Positions 44,984-54,114 of a stretch of DNA of 64,000 nucleotides are shown in pieces. Each line of letters starts with the position of its first letter. Within the stretch, counting starts at the first letter, position 1. Made by a program: the position numbers and the translations under genes. This DNA is from Nocardia crassostreae. GTDB lineage: Bacteria; Actinomycetota; Actinomycetes; Mycobacteriales; Mycobacteriaceae. The notes beneath the pieces were generated by a model. It saw nothing but the letters and a program-made list of their open reading frames with translations, ran no database searches and was not told the origin of the DNA. Where the stretch lies: positions 1 through 64,000 of the forward strand of contig NZ_BDCH01000006.1 in the NCBI RefSeq assembly GCF_001613405.1. The letters run 5' to 3'.

Positions 44984-47203
44984 ATGTCCTTCATGCGAAT
45001 AGGTTTGTGGGCCGTGCATGTCGCGCTGCCCGCCGCGGGTTTGGCGCTGCTGGTGGCGCGGCCGCATCTGGATCACGAATTCCAGCATCACGGCGTGCAT
45101 TTCTGGTTGATCCTCGGCGCGGCGCTGCTGTCGCTGGGGCTGGGCGTGCTCATGCTGCGCGCGGCGCGAGCGCGCCGGGATATGCGGCTGATCCTGGTTT
45201 CGCTGGTGTTCCAGCTGAATTCGGGCTTCCTGGCCCTGCACGCGCTGGCCACGCCCGGCATCATCGTGGCGGAGCCGAATGTCGGCTTCACCGTCGCGGT
45301 GCCGGTCGGCATGATTCTCGGCGGTGCGGCGGCGCTGGCCTCGGTGGTGGACTACGGGCCCACCGGGCCGCTGCACCGCTATACCGAAGTGCTCGCGGTA
45401 CTGCCGATCACGGTCATGTCGGTGTGGGCGCTGCTGTCGCTGACCCGGGTGCCGCCGTTCGACGCCGCGCCCGATGCGTCCGAGGCGCAGGGGCCCCTGG
45501 TGGCCATGGCCTTCGTGGGCGGCGCGTGCTATCTCATCGCGGCCGTGGCCTATGCCGTGCGGTATCTGCGCGATCGCAGCACGGTGCTGCTCAGCGTGCT
45601 GACCGCGTTCGTTCTGCTGGCCGAGGCCATGTTCGCGGTCGGGTTCGGGCGCAGCTGGCGGATGTCGTGGTGGGAGTGGCATGTGCTGCTGGGGGTGGCG
45701 TTCGCGCTCATTGCCGTCAGCGCGCATCGCAGCTTCGTGCGGGAAGGGTCGGCGCGCGGGCTGTTCGACAGCGTCACCCAGCGCAGTACCGTCGCCGCCA
45801 TCCAGCGCGATTACGACCGGGCGCTGGAGGAGATGGTGGCCGCGCTCGATCAGCGAGCCAGTGGCGGCGTGTCCGCGACCGAACCGCTCGGCGCGGTCGG
45901 GCAGCAGCTGGCCCGGCGCTTCGGGCTCACCGAGCGACAGGTGGCGGTGCTGCAGCAGAGCGCCCGCGCGCTCGGCGACGAACGCGAGCAAGTGCGACGG
46001 CTGGGCGCATTGGTCGCGGTCGGCGAGCGCGCCAATGTCATTCGCGGAGAGAACCATTTGCTCACCGAGATTCAGCAGCTGGCCGCGCATGCCTTCGAAC
46101 GGGACGTGGTCCGCCTCGGGGTCGTCCAGCGCGGGCGACTGGTATTCGGCGACGGCGGGCCGCCCAATCCCGGCGCGTACGCATTCCCCTTGACCGTCAA
46201 GGGGATCCAGGCCGGAGTCCTGGAACTCACGCGAATGGGCGGTCCGGAACAGCCAACCGCCGCCGCGGTCGCGGCGGTCGGCTCTGTCCCCGGCCCGGGT
46301 GGCTCCGTCCTCGGCGCGAGTGGAGCTGCCCCCGGCACGGTCGGGCCTGCCCCCGGCGCGAGTGACGCGGTGGCTCGGCGCGGTTTCGGCTGGAGGCCGG
46401 TTGCCGTACGGCCCGATCCGGTGGATGCGATCTATGGGCCGCGCACCAGTTACGGGGAGCCGAATCCCGGGCTGGGACCGGCAGAGCACGCGGTGGCGCG
46501 CTCGTTCGCGGCGCAGGCCTCGGTGGTGCTGGAGAACGCGCGGCTCTATCAGCAATTGGACGGGCTGTTCCGGTCGTATATGTCGCCGCAGGTGGCGACC
46601 ACGCTGCTGGCCGATCCGTCACAGGCCGGGCTGGGCGGTGAGGTGCACGAAGTCAGCGTGCTCATGGCGGATCTGCGCGGGTACACGCCGTTCGCCGAGA
46701 AGGCCGGGCCCGCGGCGGTCATGCGCATGTTGAACACCTACTACGGGGCCATCGTGCCGGAGATCCTGGCCGAGGGCGGGACGGTGGTGCAGTTCGTGGG
46801 CGATGCGGTGATGGCCATCTTCAATGCGCCGGTGCGGCAGCGGGATCACGCGCTGCGGGCGGCGCGGGCCGGGCTGGCTTTGCAGCGGGCGACGGCGGCG
46901 GTTGGGGAGGGGATGGATGGTGCGGCGGAAATGTCCTGGCCGATGTTCCGGGTCGGGGTGAATACCGGGCCCGCCATTGTCGGGAATGTGGGTGCCCGGG
47001 AAATGCGGAATTTCACCGCCATCGGCGATACCACCAATCTGGCGGCGCGCCTGGAGGCGCTGGCGGATCCGGGATCGGTGGTGGTCGGACCGCTCACCCG
47101 GGAGCGGCTCGGGGCGCGGGCCGAGGTGAAGGATTTGGGCGACTTCGATATCAAGGGCAAGAGCCAGCCGGTCGCCGTCTACGAATTGGTGGCCTTGCGA
47201 TAA
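44984..47203 (+). CDS. Membrane-bound class III adenylate/guanylate cyclase with GAF-like region
   Basis: 739 residues. About seven to eight membrane helices in the first 250 residues, a linker/GAF-like region (LARRFGLTERQVAVLQ, AVGERANVIRGENHLL), a Gly/Pro/Ala-rich low-complexity stretch near 430-460 and a C-terminal cyclase domain with metal aspartates in VLMADLRGYTPFAE and FVGDAVMAIFN plus transition-state NFTAIGDTTNLAARLE. The usual substrate-selecting lysine position reads glutamine (Q603 in TVVQFVGD), so nucleotide choice is uncertain. Its stop overlaps the start of the Crp-family gene by 1 bp. Confidence 0.88.
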   Translation: MSFMRIGLWAVHVALPAAGLALLVARPHLDHEFQHHGVHFWLILGAALLSLGLGVLMLRAARARRDMRLILVSLVFQLNSGFLALHALATPGIIVAEPNVGFTVAVPVGMILGGAAALASVVDYGPTGPLHRYTEVLAVLPITVMSVWALLSLTRVPPFDAAPDASEAQGPLVAMAFVGGACYLIAAVAYAVRYLRDRSTVLLSVLTAFVLLAEAMFAVGFGRSWRMSWWEWHVLLGVAFALIAVSAHRSFVREGSARGLFDSVTQRSTVAAIQRDYDRALEEMVAALDQRASGGVSATEPLGAVGQQLARRFGLTERQVAVLQQSARALGDEREQVRRLGALVAVGERANVIRGENHLLTEIQQLAAHAFERDVVRLGVVQRGRLVFGDGGPPNPGAYAFPLTVKGIQAGVLELTRMGGPEQPTAAAVAAVGSVPGPGGSVLGASGAAPGTVGPAPGASDAVARRGFGWRPVAVRPDPVDAIYGPRTSYGEPNPGLGPAEHAVARSFAAQASVVLENARLYQQLDGLFRSYMSPQVATTLLADPSQAGLGGEVHEVSVLMADLRGYTPFAEKAGPAAVMRMLNTYYGAIVPEILAEGGTVVQFVGDAVMAIFNAPVRQRDHALRAARAGLALQRATAAVGEGMDGAAEMSWPMFRVGVNTGPAIVGNVGAREMRNFTAIGDTTNLAARLEALADPGSVVVGPLTRERLGARAEVKDLGDFDIKGKSQPVAVYELVALR

Positions 47204-47859
47204 TGAGATTCGAACTGCTGGACGGACTTTCACCGGAGGAGCGGCGGGAGTTCATTGCCGCGTGCACGCCGCGCAAGTTCCGGCGCCGCGATATCGTCTG
47301 CCACGAGGGCGATCCCGGCGACAGCCTGCATCTGATTCTGGCGGGGCGGTTGATCGTGCGGGTCACCACGCCGCTCGGACATACCGCGACGCTCACCATT
47401 CTGGGGCCCGGCGACATGTTCGGGGAGCAGGCGCTGCTCAGCCCGGACGCGCGGCGCACCGCGACCATCGTGGCGGTGACCGATGCCCAGACGCTGACCT
47501 TGAACCGGGCGCAGCTGGAACGGTTGCGCTCGAATTACCCGCAGGTGGAGCGGTTCCTGACGACATCGCTCGCGGCGCAGGTGCGGCGGTTGTCGGCGGC
47601 GGTGCTGGAGGCGCTGTATCTGCCGGTGGAGACGCGGGTGCTGCGGCGGCTGGCGCATCTGGCGAATGTGTACGGGGACGAGCGCGGCAAACCCTCGCTC
47701 ATCCGGTTGACGCAAGAAGATCTCGCGTCCATGGCGGGCACCACGCGGGCCACAGCAAACAAAGTGCTGCGCGAGCTGGAGGATCAAGGTGTGGTGCGGC
47801 TCGGGCGGGGTGCGGTGACGGTGGTCGATCGCGCCCGGCTGGAGAAGAAGGCGCGCTAG
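47203..47859 (+). CDS. Crp/Fnr-family cyclic-nucleotide-binding regulator
   Basis: 218 residues. cNMP-binding beta-roll with the phosphate-binding cassette GDMFGEQALLSPDARRTATI (Glu and Arg kept), dimer helix QVRRLSAAVLEALYLPVETR, and winged helix LTQEDLASMAGTTRATANKVLRELEDQGVV. No N-terminal cysteine cluster of Fnr type. It is translationally coupled to the upstream cyclase (TAATG overlap), so a cyclase-receptor circuit is likely. Confidence 0.92.
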   Translation: MRFELLDGLSPEERREFIAACTPRKFRRRDIVCHEGDPGDSLHLILAGRLIVRVTTPLGHTATLTILGPGDMFGEQALLSPDARRTATIVAVTDAQTLTLNRAQLERLRSNYPQVERFLTTSLAAQVRRLSAAVLEALYLPVETRVLRRLAHLANVYGDERGKPSLIRLTQEDLASMAGTTRATANKVLRELEDQGVVRLGRGAVTVVDRARLEKKAR

Positions 47860-48214
47860 ATTCGGCGCGGCAAGGGGGATGTCGCCGTGCGAAATCCGGA
47901 CAAAACTATGCAAAAAGGATAATTCAGGATTGCGAAACAGGCGCGCCCCCTGGGGATCTCGCCGACTCGCGCCCCGAATTCAAGATCAGCGCACCTACAG
48001 CTAAGAGACTTTGGTCCCTTGCGGACGTTTTCATCCGGGAGGATCCTCCGTCGGGAAGGTTTGTCCGGCGCCAGTCGACCATGCCCTATCAGGGCAGATG
48101 GCCGGTTCACTCATTCGCCACATGAAAATAGTTAAACCGTATAGGATTTCGGATGGCCGATGTTCGTGGCCGAGCCTCTTCCATCCGGTATTCAGCTACC
48201 AAAGGGGGCGCACG
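47860..48214. promoter_or_regulatory. 355-bp regulatory region upstream of the PNPOx-like gene
   Basis: No gene is seen. It contains the DosR-like box described separately and a weaker similar sequence at about 48051-48070. The frame upstream of 48215 is open but has no supported start. Confidence 0.5.
48002..48021. promoter_or_regulatory. DosR/DevR-like binding box
   Basis: taagagactttggtcccttg matches the mycobacterial DosR palindrome TTSGGGACTWWAGTCCCSAA at 14 or more of 20 positions, with core gagacttt-ggtccc. It lies ~195 bp before the PNPOx-like start codon. DosR itself is not encoded in the window. Confidence 0.5.
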
Positions 48215-48835
48215 ATGCCCGGTATCAGAAACGGCAGCGACGGCGAACGGGAACTCCAGGAGCGCTACGGCACACAAGACCGCGCGGAACGCTTCTACTC
48301 CGATCAAGTCCGGAATCGATTGAACACCCATATGATCGATTTCATTCGCCGGATGGACATGGCCTTCATCGCGACCTCGGATAAGCACGGCGAATGCGAT
48401 TGCAGTTTCCGCGCCGGACAGCCCGGCTTCCTGCACGTCATCGACGAAGCCACCGTCGCCTATCCCGAATACCGCGGTAACGGCGTCATGGCCAGCCTGG
48501 GCAATGTCCTGGAAAACCCGCACGTGGGCATCCTCATGATCGACTTCGTGCAGGATCTCATCGGCCTGCACATCAATGGCACCGCCCGCATAGTCGACGA
48601 CCGGCTCATGCGCCGCTGCGTTCCCGGCCTCCCGCCGAACGAACGCGGCCGCGTCCCCGAACGCTGGGTGGTGGTCGATATCGAAGAGGCCTACATCCAC
48701 TGCCGCAAACACATCCCCCACCTCGTCCCCGCCCGCCGCGAGGCCCGTCAGTGGGGCACCGACAATATCCGCGCCAAGGGCGGCGACTTCTTCCATGCCA
48801 AGGAAGAGGCCCACGCCGCCCTGGCCGAGTACTAG
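48215..48835 (+). CDS. Pyridoxamine 5'-phosphate oxidase-like FMN/F420 protein
   Basis: 206 residues. IDFIRRMDMAFIATSDKHGECDCSFRAGQPGFLHVIDE, then ASLGNVLENPHVGILMIDFVQDLIGLHINGTARIVDD is the split-barrel flavin-binding fold of the PNPOx family. Members bind FMN or F420 and act on various substrates; true PNPOx residues are not evident. ATG 48215 follows aaaggggg at 48201-48208. Convergent with gtrA, overlapping by 4 bp at the stops. Confidence 0.85.
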   Translation: MPGIRNGSDGERELQERYGTQDRAERFYSDQVRNRLNTHMIDFIRRMDMAFIATSDKHGECDCSFRAGQPGFLHVIDEATVAYPEYRGNGVMASLGNVLENPHVGILMIDFVQDLIGLHINGTARIVDDRLMRRCVPGLPPNERGRVPERWVVVDIEEAYIHCRKHIPHLVPARREARQWGTDNIRAKGGDFFHAKEEAHAALAEY

Positions 48836-49287
48836 TGGATCTTGAAGATGACCGCGCGCTGCACGATGAAGTTGATCACGGTGGCGGTGCCCTGGGCGAT
48901 GCCGAAGGCCAGCCAGATCCGCCACCACGCATCGGGCAGCGCGTAGTAACAGACCTGATTGATACCCACTTGAAGGGCGAAGGTCAGGCCGTAGAGGATC
49001 ACCACCGCCACGAAACGCTTCCGGCTGGGCTCGGCCTTGAACGTCCAGCGGCGGTTGATGAGGTAGGCGGTGGTGGTTCCCGCGATGAAGCTGATGGACT
49101 TCGCTATGGCCAAGGGCACACCGACCAGCTGGAACAGCAGGGTGTAGAGGCCGAAGTCGACAATGGCGGAGAACCCGCCGGTGAGGCCGAACCGGATGAT
49201 CTGCGTTTTGAGATCAACGTCCGTACCGCCCGGTTCGTCGACCAGGGGCAGCTCGGGCGGGAGGGGCAGATGGGGTTCCGCGGTCAC
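48832..49287 (-). CDS. GtrA-family protein, Rv3789-like
   Basis: 151 residues with four membrane helices: IIRFGLTGGFSAIVDFGLYTLL, AGTTTAYLINRRWTFKAEPS and a final IVQRAVIFKIH, all GtrA hallmarks. Its position divergent from dprE1 equals that of Rv3789, which has been proposed to move decaprenyl-phospho-arabinose across the membrane or to scaffold AftA. GTG 49287 (VTAEPHLPLPP) is chosen. Confidence 0.88.
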   Translation of the reverse strand: MTAEPHLPLPPELPLVDEPGGTDVDLKTQIIRFGLTGGFSAIVDFGLYTLLFQLVGVPLAIAKSISFIAGTTTAYLINRRWTFKAEPSRKRFVAVVILYGLTFALQVGINQVCYYALPDAWWRIWLAFGIAQGTATVINFIVQRAVIFKIH

Positions 49288-49359
49288 AAGGCGAAAGAGT
49301 AGCCCCCGCGATGAGCGACACAAGCCCGCTGTCCGGTTATGTCTGTAGTCTCTATCCCG

Positions 49360-50835
49360 ATGTCCACGAAAGCTCAGACCACCACGGAAGCCGCCGACAG
49401 CTCGGCGAGCGAAGGTGCGGACACAGCGTCGACCGGCTCTTCCTACGAACTGCCGACGCGGACTCGCACGTTGACCGGATGGGGTCGCACCGCACCCACC
49501 ACCTCCGAAGTGCTCTCCACCAGTGACCCGGAGCTGATCGCCAAAGCGGTCGTCATGGTCGCGGAGGACAACGACTCCAAGCCCGCGCATCTGCGCCGCG
49601 GCGTCATCGCGCGCGGTCTGGGCCGCTCCTACGGTGACCACGCGCAGAACTCCGGCGGCCTGGTCATCGATATGCCGGCGCTCAACCGCATCCACCGCAT
49701 CGACCGCGATTCGCGCCTGGTCGACGTGGACGGCGGCGTCAGCCTGGACCAGCTCATGAAGGCGGCGCTGCCGTTCGGACTGTGGGTGCCGGTGCTACCG
49801 GGCACGCGGCAGGTCACCATCGGCGGCGCCATCGCCTCCGATATCCACGGTAAGAACCACCACTCCGAGGGCTCCTTCGGCAACCATGTGCGGTCCATCG
49901 ATCTGCTCACCGCCGACGGCACCGTGCAGCACATCGGGCCGCGCAAGAACGCCAAACTGTTCTGGGCGACGGTCGGCGGCAATGGTCTGACCGGCATCAT
50001 CCTGCGCGCCACCATCGAGATGGCGCCGACGGAGACGGCCTACTTCATCAATGACGGCGTGAAGACCACCACGCTGGACGAAACCATTGCGGCGCACAGC
50101 GACGGCAGTGAAGCCGACTACACCTATTCGAGCGCGTGGTTCGATGTGATCAGCCCGCTGCCGAAGTTGGGGCGTGCCTGCATCACTCGCGGCCGGTTGG
50201 CGAAGGTCGATGAGCTGCCGAAGCGGTTGCAGAAGAAGCCGCTGAAGTTCGATGCGCCGCATTTGATGACGGTGCCGGACATCTTTCCGAACTTCACCAT
50301 GAACAAGCTGACGCTGTCCGCGATCGGCGAGGCTTACTACGCCATGGGCGGGAACTACACCGGCAAGGTGCAGAACCTGACGCAGTTCTACCACCCGCTG
50401 GACATGATCTCGGAGTGGAACCGCGGCTACGGTTCGAACGGCTTCCTGCAGTACCAGTTCGTGGTTCCGACCGAGGCCGTCGATGAATTCAAGAACATCA
50501 TCATCGATATCCAGGCTTCCGGGCACTACTCGGCGCTGAACGTTTTCAAGCTGTTCGGTCCGGGTAACCAGGCCCCGTTGAGCTTCCCGATGCCGGGCTG
50601 GAACATCTGCGTGGACTTCCCGATCAAGCCGGGTCTCAACGAACTCGTCACCGAGCTCGACAAGCGTGTGCTCGAATTCGGTGGCCGCCTCTACACCGCG
50701 AAGGATTCCCGCACCACCGCGGAAACCTTCCACCAGATGTACCCGCGGATCGACGAGTGGATCAAGATCCGCCGAAGTGTCGACCCCACAGGCGTTTTCA
50801 TGTCCGATATGGCACGAAGGCTGGAGCTTCAGTGA
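49360..50835 (+). CDS. dprE1: Decaprenylphosphoryl-beta-D-ribose 2-oxidase DprE1
   Basis: 491 residues. VAO-type FAD domain with [51 protein letters not shown] and substrate domain ending DMARRLEL. The cysteine in GWNICVDFP (residue 417 from this start) corresponds to C387 of M. tuberculosis DprE1, the target of benzothiazinones. With DprE2 it epimerises decaprenyl-phospho-ribose to decaprenyl-phospho-arabinose, the arabinan donor. Start ATG 49360 (MSTKAQTT); N-terminus longer than in M. tuberculosis. Stop overlaps dprE2 start. Confidence 0.96.
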   Translation: MSTKAQTTTEAADSSASEGADTASTGSSYELPTRTRTLTGWGRTAPTTSEVLSTSDPELIAKAVVMVAEDNDSKPAHLRRGVIARGLGRSYGDHAQNSGGLVIDMPALNRIHRIDRDSRLVDVDGGVSLDQLMKAALPFGLWVPVLPGTRQVTIGGAIASDIHGKNHHSEGSFGNHVRSIDLLTADGTVQHIGPRKNAKLFWATVGGNGLTGIILRATIEMAPTETAYFINDGVKTTTLDETIAAHSDGSEADYTYSSAWFDVISPLPKLGRACITRGRLAKVDELPKRLQKKPLKFDAPHLMTVPDIFPNFTMNKLTLSAIGEAYYAMGGNYTGKVQNLTQFYHPLDMISEWNRGYGSNGFLQYQFVVPTEAVDEFKNIIIDIQASGHYSALNVFKLFGPGNQAPLSFPMPGWNICVDFPIKPGLNELVTELDKRVLEFGGRLYTAKDSRTTAETFHQMYPRIDEWIKIRRSVDPTGVFMSDMARRLELQ

Positions 50836-51593
50836 TCAACGCGGTAGGAAATCCGCAGTCCATTCTGCTGCTCGGCGGCACCTCCGAGATCGGTCTCGCC
50901 ATCTGCGCGAAGTACCTGGAGAAGGGTCCGGCCCGCATCATCCTGGCGGCGCTGCCCAATGATCCGCTGCGCGAGGACGCCGTCGCCCAGATGAAAGCGG
51001 CGGGAGCCTCCGAGGTCGAGGTCATCGACTTCGACGCCCTCGAGATGGACTCCCATCCCAAGGTCATCGACCAGGCCTGGAGCCACGGTGACGTCGATGT
51101 CGCCATCGTGGCCTTCGGCATGCTCGGCGATGCCGAGGAACTGTGGCAGGACCAGCGCAAGGCCGTCATGGCCGCCGAGCTCAACTACACCGCCGCGGTG
51201 TCCGTCGGCGTCCTGCTCGGCGAGAAGTTCAAGGCCCAGGGTTACGGCCGCATCATCGCCATGTCCTCCGTGGCCGGTGAGCGCGTCCGCCGCTCCAACT
51301 TCGTGTACGGCTCCACCAAGGCGGGCCTGGACGGCTTCTACCTCGGCCTCGGCGAGGCCCTGCGCCCGCACGGCCCCCACGTCACGGTCATCCGCCCCGG
51401 CCAGGTCCGCACGCGCATGTCCGCCCACGTCGACGAGGCCCCCCTCACCGTCGACAAGGAAGACGTGGCGGCACTGGCTGTCGCGGCCTCGGAAAAGGGC
51501 AAGGAAATCGTCTGGGCCCCAGGCGCTTTCCGCTTCGTCATGATGATCCTGCGCCACATCCCCCGCGCGGTCTTCCGCCGCCTGCCCATCTAG
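50832..51593 (+). CDS. dprE2: Decaprenylphosphoryl-2-keto-ribose reductase DprE2
   Basis: 253 residues, classical [23 protein letters not shown] cofactor loop, [49 protein letters not shown] with serine and YxxxK, and [12 protein letters not shown]. It matches Rv3791 along its whole length. NADH-dependent second half of the epimerisation. The GTG at 50832 overlaps the dprE1 TGA (GTGA), the usual coupling in this pair. Confidence 0.95.
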   Translation: MINAVGNPQSILLLGGTSEIGLAICAKYLEKGPARIILAALPNDPLREDAVAQMKAAGASEVEVIDFDALEMDSHPKVIDQAWSHGDVDVAIVAFGMLGDAEELWQDQRKAVMAAELNYTAAVSVGVLLGEKFKAQGYGRIIAMSSVAGERVRRSNFVYGSTKAGLDGFYLGLGEALRPHGPHVTVIRPGQVRTRMSAHVDEAPLTVDKEDVAALAVAASEKGKEIVWAPGAFRFVMMILRHIPRAVFRRLPI

Positions 51594-51599
51594 ACAGAC

Positions 51600-51639
51600 C
51601 AACTCTCGGGACTCTCAGGGGCAAGCCCCTGAAACCCCA
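51600..51639 (+). repeat. Intergenic direct repeat, copy 1
   Basis: caactctcgggactctcagg followed by ggcaagcccctgaaacccca, containing the small hairpin aggggc-aa-gcccct. Nearly identical to copy 2 at 51719-51759. A third partial copy (caactctcgac) starts at 51660. It begins 6 bp after the dprE2 stop and could act as its terminator. Confidence 0.7.
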
Positions 51640-51718
51640 ACATGGAGAGCGCGGGCAAGCAACTCTCGACACCGACGAGCGGTGGCCAACTGGCCGCCGC
51701 TCGTCGCGTATGGAAGAA

Positions 51719-51759
51719 CAACTCTCGAGACTCTCAGGGGCAAAGCCCCTGGAACCCCA
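51719..51759 (+). repeat. Intergenic direct repeat, copy 2
   Basis: caactctcgagactctcagg followed by ggcaaagcccctggaacccca, again with an aggggc/gcccct hairpin. The ~335-bp dprE2-aftA gap holds only these repeats and no gene. Confidence 0.7.
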
Positions 51760-51927
51760 GCTGCGTTGCAGGGCGTGCCCGAAGTCTGACCGGTCGCGGC
51801 GGTGTACGTGTGCGGCGAGCGTGCGGCTGGAACGGCGCGCTGCGGTGGTGGCGGTGACAATTCGTGGCGGCGCGGAGTGGTTAGGCTGCTGGGCGGTCCA
51901 GGATACGAATCCGGAGGCGGAGTGCGA

Positions 51928-53955
51928 ATGAGCGAACAGACGAGCGGCCCGGGGGTGCTGTTGGCGCGGCAGGCCGGGGGCGCGATCGGTGAGGCCGCGC
52001 TGGCGGCTGTTGTCGCGGCGGCGGTGGCCGGGGTCGGGCTGGTGGCGTTCTCGATGGTGGACTGGCCTGCGTTCAATTCGTCCAATGTGACCCGGGCGCT
52101 GACCACCGTGGGGCAGGCGGTGGCGCTGGCCATGCTGGTGGCGGCCATTGTGCTGGTGCGGGTGCGGCGGTGGCCGTGGGTGGCGAAACTGCTTTCGTGG
52201 GGCGGGATTTCGACGTTCGTGACGGTGACGTTGGGGATGCCGCTGGCTGCTACGAAGCTGTATCTGTTCGGACTTTCGGTGGATCAGGAGTTTCGGACGC
52301 AGTATCTGACGCGGCTGACCGACAGTGCGGCGCTGCGGGATATGAACTATGCGGAGTTGCCGCCGTTCTATCCAGCCGGGTGGTTCTGGTTCGGCGGGCG
52401 GTTCGCGAATCTGGTCGGGCTCGACGGATGGGAAGCGTTCAAGCCGTACGCGATCATCGGGCTGGCAGTGGCGGCGGTGGTCGCACTTGTGTTGTGGTCG
52501 AATCTGATTCGCGCGGACTGGGCGATCGCCGTGGCGGCGGCCACCACCGCGCTGACATTGGCCTATGGCGCACCGGAGGCGTACAGCGCGGTACTGGTGC
52601 TGCTCATCGGACCAGCGTTGCTGCTGGCATGGGGGGCGCTTTACCGACCCGCACAGCTCTCGGGTGGCGTAGATCGGACCGCTGGTGGCTGGGGCGCGGT
52701 GATCGGGACCGGTCTGTTTCTGGGAGTGGCCGCGACCTTCTACACCCTGTACTTTGCGGAAGCGGTGTTCACCGTCTGCCTCATGGCCGTGATTGCCGCC
52801 GGTCTGATGCTGCGGGAACGGAATTCGGCGCTGCGGACTCAGTGGCACCGTGCGGCGGCGGCGCGCAGCACGTCGGGCGGACAGGCGGAACAGGCCCCCG
52901 TGGCGAGCGATTCGATGCCCGGTCGCTGGCATGTCGTGCGGCCGATCCTGGTGCGGCTGATCAGCATGGGAGTCATCGCCGGTCTGCTGGCGCTCACCGT
53001 GTGGCTGCCCTTCCTACTGAAGCTGCTGAGCGGGCAGATGCCCGATGGCGGCACCGCGTTCCACTATCTGCCTGAACCAGGTTCGGAACTGCCGCTGCCT
53101 ATGACCGAGTTCTCGCTGCGCGGGGCGTTCTGCCTGTTGGGAATCATCTGGCTGGTGCTGCGGATCGGGTCGTCGCGGCGGGCCCAGGCGCTCGGCATCG
53201 GCGTGGTGGCCGTCTATCTGTGGTGCTTGCTGTCGATGGCGGCCACTGCCGCCGGGACTACGCTGCTGTCTTTCCGGCTGGAGCCGATTCTGCTGGCGTT
53301 GCTGGCCGCCGCCGGGTCGTTCGGTTTTGTCGAGGGCGCGCGGGCGGTCTATCAGGTGCTGCACGAGCCAGCGCGGTTCAAGCCCGTCGTCGCCGTGTTG
53401 GCGCTGGTGGGAGCGGTCGCGTTCAGTCAGGACATTCCGCATGTGCTCGATGCGGAGATCACGACCGCGTACACCGATACCGACGGGGATGGGATGCGGG
53501 CGGACAAGCGGCCGCCGTCTGCGGTGTCGTATTACAAGGAGATCGACGCGAAGCTGCGGGAGCAGACGGGGCGGACGGCGGACGGCAGTGTGGTGCTGAC
53601 GGCCGATACGAGCTTCCTGGCGATCTATCCGTACTTCGGATTCCAGGCACTCACTTCGCATTACGCGAATCCACTGGCCGACTTCGCGGCGCGGTCCGCC
53701 GAGATCGAGCGGTGGAGCAAGATGAAGACTTCGGCGGAGTTCGTGGATGCCCTGAACCATTGCCCGTGGCGGGCGCCGGATGCGTTCTTGTTCCGTCGCT
53801 CGGGCGATGAGTACACGCTGCGGCTGTCGAAGGACGTCTATCCGAATGACCCGAATGTGAAGCGGTACACAGTTGCTCTGCCGAAGGAGCTGTTCACCGA
53901 TCCGCAGTTCGTGATCACCGATATCGGACCGTTCACGCTGGTCGTTCGCCGCTGA
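51928..53955 (+). CDS. aftA: Galactan 5-O-arabinofuranosyltransferase AftA
   Basis: 675 residues, GT-C membrane enzyme. About 11 hydrophobic segments precede a C-terminal periplasmic domain (~200 residues). Family blocks GLSVDQEFRTQYLTRLTD, AELPPFYPAGWFWFGGR, AYGAPEAYSAVL, and C-terminal SYYKEIDAKLREQTG match Rv3792. It primes arabinan by adding the first arabinofuranose to galactan using decaprenyl-phospho-arabinose. Downstream of dprE1-dprE2, on the same strand, as in mycobacteria. ATG 51928 (MSEQTSG) chosen; the frame extends upstream without support. Confidence 0.92.
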   Translation: MSEQTSGPGVLLARQAGGAIGEAALAAVVAAAVAGVGLVAFSMVDWPAFNSSNVTRALTTVGQAVALAMLVAAIVLVRVRRWPWVAKLLSWGGISTFVTVTLGMPLAATKLYLFGLSVDQEFRTQYLTRLTDSAALRDMNYAELPPFYPAGWFWFGGRFANLVGLDGWEAFKPYAIIGLAVAAVVALVLWSNLIRADWAIAVAAATTALTLAYGAPEAYSAVLVLLIGPALLLAWGALYRPAQLSGGVDRTAGGWGAVIGTGLFLGVAATFYTLYFAEAVFTVCLMAVIAAGLMLRERNSALRTQWHRAAAARSTSGGQAEQAPVASDSMPGRWHVVRPILVRLISMGVIAGLLALTVWLPFLLKLLSGQMPDGGTAFHYLPEPGSELPLPMTEFSLRGAFCLLGIIWLVLRIGSSRRAQALGIGVVAVYLWCLLSMAATAAGTTLLSFRLEPILLALLAAAGSFGFVEGARAVYQVLHEPARFKPVVAVLALVGAVAFSQDIPHVLDAEITTAYTDTDGDGMRADKRPPSAVSYYKEIDAKLREQTGRTADGSVVLTADTSFLAIYPYFGFQALTSHYANPLADFAARSAEIERWSKMKTSAEFVDALNHCPWRAPDAFLFRRSGDEYTLRLSKDVYPNDPNVKRYTVALPKELFTDPQFVITDIGPFTLVVRR

Positions 53956-53979
53956 AGCGAAACACGAGACGAGTATCAC

Positions 53980-54034
53980 TTATCCACAGATACCCGGTCG
54001 GAAACTGTGGATAGATGCGGTTTTCTGTGGATAA
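53980..54034. promoter_or_regulatory. Cluster of three DnaA boxes
   Basis: TTATCCACA at 53980-53988 (plus), TGTGGATAG at 54006-54014 and TGTGGATAA at 54026-54034 (both minus). Two are perfect consensus boxes and one has a single change. The two minus boxes are 20 bp apart, about two helical turns. The stretch is AT-rich in a GC-rich genome and lies in the 159-bp aftA to GT-C gap, upstream of the next gene's ribosome site. Confidence 0.75.
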
Positions 54035-54114
54035 ATCATCCAGTTGCCAGCGCGTTCTCAGTCGCACCCGGTAGCGTGGGCCGCTGATTTGCTGGGTTAG
54101 AGGAGAGTTGTCGC

